Positions 59,493 through 64,000 of a DNA stretch of 64,000 nucleotides are shown piece by piece. The notes beneath the pieces are model-generated. The model was not told where the DNA came from, did no database searches, and saw only the letters and a program-made list of their open reading frames with translations. The first letter of the stretch is position 1. The number at the start of each line of letters is the position of its first letter. The DNA is taken from positions 1 through 64,000 of the forward strand of contig JBBEAY010000047.1 in assembly GCA_040882605.1 (NCBI GenBank), given 5' to 3'. Source of the DNA: JAOUEA01 sp040882605 (lineage in GTDB: Bacteria; Actinomycetota; UBA4738; HRBIN12). A program made the position numbers and the translations under genes.

Positions 59493-60179
59493 TCAGCCGG
59501 CGAGCAGCTCGGTGACCTCGGGCTCTTCGAGGCGGCGGAACTTGCGGCGGTGCGAGCGATCTCGCTCGAGCACTCCCGCCTCGATGGCCCCGGCCTCGAT
59601 CGTTCGGCTCTCGGGCGATCCGAGCACCTCTGCCGCCGTCGTGACCGCGGTCTTCAGATCCCACCCCGCGGTGAAGCGACTCCGGAGCAGCTCCATGAGA
59701 TCCTCCGCGTGACCACCGATCGCGACGAACTCGTGCTCGTCGTTCACCGACCCGTCGAACAGGATGTGGTAGATCGCGGTGCCTGACGCGTCACCGTCGA
59801 CCTCACCCACCAAGATCTCGACCTCGTAGGGTTTCATCTGCTGGGTGAAGATGTTCGACAACGCCTGACTGTAGGCGTTGGCGAGGTCGCGCGCCTTCAC
59901 GTCTTCGCGGCCGTAAGAGAAGCCGCGCAGGTCGGCGAGCCGGATGCCTGCGATACGCAGTTCCTCGAACTCGCTGTACTTGCCAACGCCCGCGAACGCG
60001 ATCCGGTCATAGATCTCGCTGATCTTGTGCAGCGTGGCGCTCGGGTTCTCGGCGATGAAGAGCAGCCCGTCGGCGTACTCGAGGCCGATCACGGAACGGC
60101 CCCGGGCGATGCCCTTGTGGGCGTACTCCGAGCGGTCCTTCATCATCTGCTCGGGCGCGACGTAGGGCATGAACGACAT
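59493..60179 (-). CDS. prcA: Proteasome alpha subunit PrcA
   Basis: PrcA (228 residues) forms the outer, gating rings of the 20S proteasome. The N-terminal gating segment (SFMPYVAPEQMMKDRSEYA, about 20 residues) and the alpha-type strand GIARGRSVIGLEYADG are seen; there is no catalytic threonine. The C-terminal tail is charged (DRSHRRKFRRLEEPE). Its ATG shares one base with the prcB stop, giving equal production of both rings. Confidence 0.96.
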   Translation of the reverse strand: MSFMPYVAPEQMMKDRSEYAHKGIARGRSVIGLEYADGLLFIAENPSATLHKISEIYDRIAFAGVGKYSEFEELRIAGIRLADLRGFSYGREDVKARDLANAYSQALSNIFTQQMKPYEVEILVGEVDGDASGTAIYHILFDGSVNDEHEFVAIGGHAEDLMELLRSRFTAGWDLKTAVTTAAEVLGSPESRTIEAGAIEAGVLERDRSHRRKFRRLEEPEVTELLAG

Positions 60180-60979
60180 CAGGCGCGCTCCTCGAGCACC
60201 GCGATCACGGCTGCCTCGACCTCAGGCTCGGGCACCTCGTCGGCACCCGTTGCGGTCACGGCCAGTGCGATCGGGAAGATGTGCCGGTAGACACTCGGCC
60301 CGCCGGTCGCGACGTCGTCCTCGGAGGCATCGAGCAGCGCCTCGACGGCCGCCTTGACCGCTTCGTCGCGCGAAAGGCCCTCTCGCCAGCGCTTCTTCAG
60401 GGAGTTCTTGGCGGGCTGGGCCCCGGATCCGGTGGCCTGATAGTCGTCCTCTTCCCAACGACCGCCGGTCGCGTCGTAGTAGAAGAGACGACCGGCGTCC
60501 CTGCGCTCGTCGAAGCCCCCGAACAAGGGGACGACCACGAGACCCTGCATCGCCAGAGGGAAGTTCTGTCGGATGAGCTGGGCGAGCCGGTTCGCCTTGC
60601 CCTCCAACGACAATCGGTCGCCTGTGAGCTTCTCGTAGTGCTCGAGCTCCAGCTGGAACAGCCGCACCATCTCGACGGCCATGCCCGCAGCGCCGGCGAT
60701 CGCGATCGCGGAGTAGTCATCGGCCGCGAAGACCTTGCGCATCGTGTCATCGGCGATCGTGTAGCCCGACGTCGCGCGCCGGTCGCCGGCGACGAGCACT
60801 CCGTCGGCGTAGATCAGCCCGAGCACGGTCGTGCCGTGGGGCACGCCGGCTGCCGACTCTGCCGACACCGTCTGACGCAGGTGCGCGAGCTCTTCGGGGC
60901 GGGCGTCTCGGAGAAGGTCCACGAAGCTCGGGTTCGCGCCGAACGACGCGCCCGAAAGGGGACGCGAGCGGTCGGTCAC
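60179..60979 (-). CDS. prcB: Proteasome beta subunit PrcB
   Basis: PrcB (266 residues) is the catalytic beta subunit. A propeptide of about 49 residues ends in PHG, and cleavage exposes Thr50 (TTVLGLIYADG) as nucleophile. Supporting residues are the aspartate and arginine in VAGDRRAT and a lysine further on. The C-terminus ends EAAVIAVLEERA. It starts within the last bases of pup (ATGA overlap), so pup-prcB-prcA form one translationally coupled unit. Confidence 0.96.
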   Translation of the reverse strand: MTDRSRPLSGASFGANPSFVDLLRDARPEELAHLRQTVSAESAAGVPHGTTVLGLIYADGVLVAGDRRATSGYTIADDTMRKVFAADDYSAIAIAGAAGMAVEMVRLFQLELEHYEKLTGDRLSLEGKANRLAQLIRQNFPLAMQGLVVVPLFGGFDERRDAGRLFYYDATGGRWEEDDYQATGSGAQPAKNSLKKRWREGLSRDEAVKAAVEALLDASEDDVATGGPSVYRHIFPIALAVTATGADEVPEPEVEAAVIAVLEERA

Positions 60980-61188
60980 TCGCCGCCCTTCTGCACGTAG
61001 CTTTTGACGAACTCCTCGGCGTTCTCCTCGAGCACCGAGTCGATCTCCTCGAGGATGTCGTCCATCTCATCCTTGAGCTCTGCGGCCTTCGACGACGATC
61101 GCACCTGTCCGGTGTCGGCGCTGCTCTCGTCGTCACCGCCGCCCTTGTGCTGGACCTTCTTCTGTTCCTGCTCCTGCTCCTGCGGCAC
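60976..61188 (-). CDS. pup: Prokaryotic ubiquitin-like protein Pup
   Basis: Pup (70 residues) is the disordered tag linked to lysines of proteins sent to the proteasome. The ATPase-binding helix region (KAAELKDEMDDILEEIDSVL) and the C-terminal QKGGE are intact. It ends in glutamate, not glutamine, so it is ready for ligation without deamidation. AGGAG (61196-61200) is seven bases before GTG 61188, and TAGGAT at 61214-61219 on the same strand is a likely -10. Confidence 0.96.
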   Translation of the reverse strand: MPQEQEQEQKKVQHKGGGDDESSADTGQVRSSSKAAELKDEMDDILEEIDSVLEENAEEFVKSYVQKGGE

Positions 61189-61213
61189 GGCACGGCTCCT
61201 TTCGATGCGACCT

Positions 61214-61219
61214 ATCCTA
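61214..61219 (-). promoter_or_regulatory. -10 element of the pup-prcB-prcA operon (TAGGAT)
   Basis: On the minus strand TAGGAT stands 25 bases before the pup start, leaving a short leader that includes the SD. The -35 region has no good match. Confidence 0.5.
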
Positions 61220-61277
61220 CCCGGGGGTTTCGGAACGTTCGGCCTAGGCCTGAAGTCGGCCCACGCGGTGGAGACGT

Positions 61278-62762
61278 TCAGTCCTGGAGCTTGGCCACCA
61301 GAGATGCCGCGTCATCGCACGCGGCCAACAATTCCTCGACATGCGCCTTCGTGCCACGGAGAGGTTCGCGCATCGGTATGCGCTGCAAGGCATCGGCGCC
61401 TGTGTCGACGATCAGCGAGTCCCACGAGGCTGCCGCGATCGCATCGGGGAACTTGTCGATGCACCGCCCCCGGAAGTACGCCCGTGTATCGATCGGGGGG
61501 TTCATGATGGCCGCTTCGACCTCGTCGTCGGTGGTGAGGCGCTCGACCTTGCCGCCCGCTTCGAGCCGGTAGTAGAGACCCTTGTCGCGACGAACATCGT
61601 GATACTGCAGGTCGATGGCACGCAGCTTCGAGTCGTTCCAGCCGAGATCGTCACGGTCGCGGTAGGCTTGGAGCACGCGATGCTTCGCGACCCAGTCGAG
61701 CTCTCGGTGCAGCGTGAGCGGGTCGGTCTCGAGCGCGGTGAGCACCGCTTCCCATCGATCGAGCACCTCGCGGTGCTCGGGGGTGTCGTCCTCTCGCTCC
61801 ACGTACTTCTTGGCGTGCTCGAGGTACTCCCATTGCAGCTGTACAGCGCTCACTCGGCGCCCGTCGGCGAGTGCGATCTCGTGCGTGCAGGTGATGTCGC
61901 GTGAGATCTCGTGCAAGGCTCTCACGGGGCTTGCGATGGTCAGGTCCGGCAGGAACCGGTCCTCGATCATCTTGAGCACGATGGCGGTGGTGCCGATCTT
62001 CAGGAACGTAGAGATCTCACAGAGGTTGGCGTCGCCCACGATCACGTGCAGCCGCCGGTATCGTTCAGGATCGGCGTGAGGCTCGTCCCGGGTGTTGATG
62101 ATCGGACGCTTCAGCGTCGTCTCGAGCCCGACCTCGGTCTCGAAGAAATCCGCCCGCTGGGTGAGCTGGTAGATCTCGCGGCCACGATCGTCCCAGGGGG
62201 CCTCGGCGCCCACCTTCCCCGCGCCGGTGAACACGATGCGCGTGACGAAGAACGGCGTGAGGTCGCGCACGATGTCGCCGAACGGCGTCGCCCGGTCGAC
62301 CAGATAGTTCTCGTGCGTGCCGTAGCTGTTGCCTTTGCCGTCGGAGTTGTTCTTGTAGATCGACAGGGGTGGCGCGCTCGGCATGGCCTGCGCTACCTCG
62401 TGTAAGGAACGCTCGAGGATGCGCTCTCCCGCCTTGTCGTGGATCACGAGCTCACGGGGAGTGATGCACTCGGGCGTCGAGTACTCGGGGTGCGCGTGAT
62501 CGACGTAGTAGCGCGCGCCGTTGGGCAGGATCACGTTCGCGAGGCCGAGATCTTCGTCGCTGCCCTCGCGCGCCGGCACGGGCTCGAAGCCCCGCGCATC
62601 GCGCAGCGGTGATTCCTGTTCGTAGTCCCACCGGATGCGTCGGAGCGAACCCGCGTAGGTCGAGATCAGCAGCGACGACGACAGGACCGGGTTGAAATCG
62701 GGCGCCCCGACCGCCGCGATGCCGTACTCCGTCTCGATCCCGAAGACCTTGGGGATGGCCAC
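61278..62762 (-). CDS. dop: Pup deamidase/depupylase Dop
   Basis: Dop (494 residues) is the paralogue of PafA that removes Pup from proteins and, where Pup ends in Gln, deamidates it. It starts PKVFGIETEYGI and has the Dop-specific loop (about residues 40-75, SLRRIRWDYEQESPLRDARG) before YYVDHAHPEYSTPE, with the nucleophilic aspartate. NNSDGKGNSYGTHENYL matches the shared fold. GTG 62762 follows a -10-like TAAGGT that overlaps the stop of the ATPase gene. The gap to pup downstream is 89 bases. Confidence 0.95.
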   Translation of the reverse strand: MAIPKVFGIETEYGIAAVGAPDFNPVLSSSLLISTYAGSLRRIRWDYEQESPLRDARGFEPVPAREGSDEDLGLANVILPNGARYYVDHAHPEYSTPECITPRELVIHDKAGERILERSLHEVAQAMPSAPPLSIYKNNSDGKGNSYGTHENYLVDRATPFGDIVRDLTPFFVTRIVFTGAGKVGAEAPWDDRGREIYQLTQRADFFETEVGLETTLKRPIINTRDEPHADPERYRRLHVIVGDANLCEISTFLKIGTTAIVLKMIEDRFLPDLTIASPVRALHEISRDITCTHEIALADGRRVSAVQLQWEYLEHAKKYVEREDDTPEHREVLDRWEAVLTALETDPLTLHRELDWVAKHRVLQAYRDRDDLGWNDSKLRAIDLQYHDVRRDKGLYYRLEAGGKVERLTTDDEVEAAIMNPPIDTRAYFRGRCIDKFPDAIAAASWDSLIVDTGADALQRIPMREPLRGTKAHVEELLAACDDAASLVAKLQD

Positions 62763-62768
62763 GCGGCC

Positions 62769-62774
62769 ACCTTA
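62769..62774 (-). promoter_or_regulatory. -10-like element of dop (TAAGGT), leaderless arrangement
   Basis: On the minus strand TAAGGT ends six bases before the dop GTG and includes the TAA stop of the ATPase gene, so it could be coincidental. Confidence 0.35.
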
Positions 62775-64000
62775 CAGGTACTGACCGGCGTTCACGCGGT
62801 CGACCTGGCGACCGTCGCCGTCGTGGCCGAGCAGCGTGCGGACGTACACGATGCGCTCGCCCTTCTTCCCCGAGATGCGCGCCCAGTCGTCGGGGTTCGT
62901 CGTGTTCGGGAGGTCCTCGTTCTCCTTGAACTCGTCGCGGATCGCGGTGAGCAGGTCCTCTGTCTTGATGCCCTTGTCGCCCATCGACAGGAAGCGCTTG
63001 ATCGCGTCCTTCTTGGCGCGGCGCACGATGTTCTCGATCATCGCGCCCGAGTTGAAGTCCTTGAAGTACAGGATCTCCTTGTCACCGCTCGCGTAGGTGA
63101 CTTCGAGGAAGCGGTTGCGGTCGTTCTGCTCGTACATCTGCTCGACCGTCTTCTCGATCATGCGGAAGCACGCCTGCTGGGCATCGCCGCTGTATCGCGA
63201 CACCTCGTCGGGGTGGATCGGCACGACCGGGTGCAGGTACTTCGACATGATGTCGGCGGCCTGCTGCTGGTTCGGGCGCTCGATCTTTATCTTCACGTCG
63301 AGACGCCCCGGGCGCAGGATCGCCGGGTCGATCAGATCCTCGCGGTTCGAGGCGCCGATCACGATCACGTTCTTCAGCGTCTCGACGCCGTCGAGCTCGC
63401 TGAGCAGCTGCGGCACGATCGTCGATTCGACGTCGCTCGAGATGCCCGTGCCACGGGTGCGGAAGATCGAGTCCATCTCGTCGAAGAACACGATGACGGG
63501 CAGACCTTCCTCGCTGCGCTCCTTGGCGCGGATGAAGATCTCTCTGATCTGGCGCTCGGTTTCACCGACATACTTGTTGAGCAGCTCGGGACCCTTCACG
63601 TTGAGGAAGTAGCTACGGGCATCGTCGCGCCCCGCGCGCTCGGCGACCTTCTCGGCGAGCGACTTCGCGACCGCCTTCGCGATCAGGGTCTTGCCACAGC
63701 CGGGAGGTCCGTACAACAGCACGCCCTTGGGAGCCTCGAGCTGGTGCTCGGCGAAGAGCTCCGCGTAAAGGAACGGAAGCTCCACGGCGTCGCGGATCGA
63801 GTCGATCTGGCCCTCGAGACCACCGATGTCCTCGTAGCTGACATCGGGGATCTCCTCGAGCACGAGCTCTTCGACCTCTTCCTTGGGAAGCAGCTCTGTG
63901 GCCACGCCGGCGCGGGAGTCGAACAACACGTTGTCACCTGCGCGCACGGGCTTCGTGAGCAGCTCGCCGGCCAGATGAGCGACGTAGTGTTCGTCGCCGC
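62772..64000 (-). CDS. mpa: Proteasome-associated AAA+ ATPase Mpa/ARC (5' end outside window)
   Basis: This is the C-terminal about 409 residues of the ring ATPase that recognises Pup, unfolds tagged proteins and feeds them to PrcAB. Seen are the OB-domain end (VRAGDNVLFDSRAG), Walker A GPPGCGKT, Walker B VIVFFDEMD, the arginine-finger region ILRPGRLD, and the C-terminal AGQYL that docks on the alpha ring. The reading frame continues to the window edge, so the coiled coil and start are missing. It heads the proteasome cluster in the usual order. Confidence 0.96.
   Translation of the reverse strand, partial: GDEHYVAHLAGELLTKPVRAGDNVLFDSRAGVATELLPKEEVEELVLEEIPDVSYEDIGGLEGQIDSIRDAVELPFLYAELFAEHQLEAPKGVLLYGPPGCGKTLIAKAVAKSLAEKVAERAGRDDARSYFLNVKGPELLNKYVGETERQIREIFIRAKERSEEGLPVIVFFDEMDSIFRTRGTGISSDVESTIVPQLLSELDGVETLKNVIVIGASNREDLIDPAILRPGRLDVKIKIERPNQQQAADIMSKYLHPVVPIHPDEVSRYSGDAQQACFRMIEKTVEQMYEQNDRNRFLEVTYASGDKEILYFKDFNSGAMIENIVRRAKKDAIKRFLSMGDKGIKTEDLLTAIRDEFKENEDLPNTTNPDDWARISGKKGERIVYVRTLLGHDGDGRQVDRVNAGQYL

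Overview
The window is GC-rich chromosomal DNA of an actinobacterium. The clearest sign is a complete Pup-proteasome locus (pup, prcA, prcB, pafA, dop, pafB, pafC and the proteasome ATPase). Supporting signs are garA next to a MerR gene, an apolipoprotein N-acyltransferase/polyprenol-phosphate mannosyltransferase fusion, and gene order that matches blocks I remember from Mycobacterium tuberculosis (about Rv1691-Rv1713, Rv1822-Rv1832, Rv2051 and Rv2089-Rv2115). Some details (split gcvPA/gcvPB, a deoB-deoA insertion in the scpAB block, a reverse-transcriptase-like gene) suggest a lineage outside the classic mycobacteria/streptomycetes, but the genus cannot be fixed from this sequence. No insertion sequence, prophage or CRISPR array is seen, so most of the window is core genome.

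Layout. 1-570: 3' end of 23S rRNA, 5S rRNA and a strong hairpin terminator. 616-13594: TPR protein, MBL hydrolase, SSB-like protein, DUF1015, HAD phosphatase, a basic-tailed small protein, tlyA, nadK, recN, pyrG, a Nudix hydrolase, ald, xerD and a DksA-type zinc finger. 13591-16884: nucleoside catabolism (deoB, deoA) and a site-2-protease-like membrane protein that has lost both zinc-binding histidines. 17003-25003: trpS, scpA, scpB, rluB, aroH, tyrA, aroA, cmk, der, mostly with start/stop overlaps. aroA carries a perfect parS-like palindrome inside an apparent insertion. 25140-34778: tRNA-Pro, pgsA-like, gcvH, garA, MerR, dacA, hpt, a bifunctional-nuclease-family gene, a divergent CAP/SCP secreted protein, a second MerR, a PD-(D/E)XK-like nuclease, gcvPA, gcvPB and an unlisted 50-codon ORF.

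34753-40055 (minus strand): lnt-ppm fusion, a DUF4193 protein, and an amidohydrolase coupled to a reverse-transcriptase-like gene. 40249-45304 (plus): Lrp/AsnC regulator, lipoprotein, a divergent FtsH-like AAA+ metalloprotease and cysS. 45329-56431 (minus): M24 peptidase, two diacylglycerol-kinase-family genes (one with a ruined catalytic motif), helY, an alpha/beta hydrolase, a membrane-anchored protein, tatC/tatB, small proteins, pafC and pafB. 56476-58034 (plus): an unknown protein and an alpha/beta hydrolase. 58065-64000 (minus): pafA, prcA, prcB, pup, dop and the proteasome ATPase, which runs off the window.

How the genes work together. ScpA/ScpB partner SMC in chromosome folding, XerD resolves dimers, and the parS-like site would be a ParB loading point. 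AroH, TyrA and AroA belong to aromatic amino-acid synthesis. GcvH, GcvPA and GcvPB are three of the glycine cleavage components (gcvT is not here). GarA controls 2-oxoglutarate metabolism in relatives. Pup is attached by PafA, removed by Dop, and Pup-tagged proteins are unfolded by the ATPase into PrcAB. A recurring pattern is a TANNNT -10 element 6-9 bases before the start codon of at least eleven genes, which points to leaderless mRNAs.
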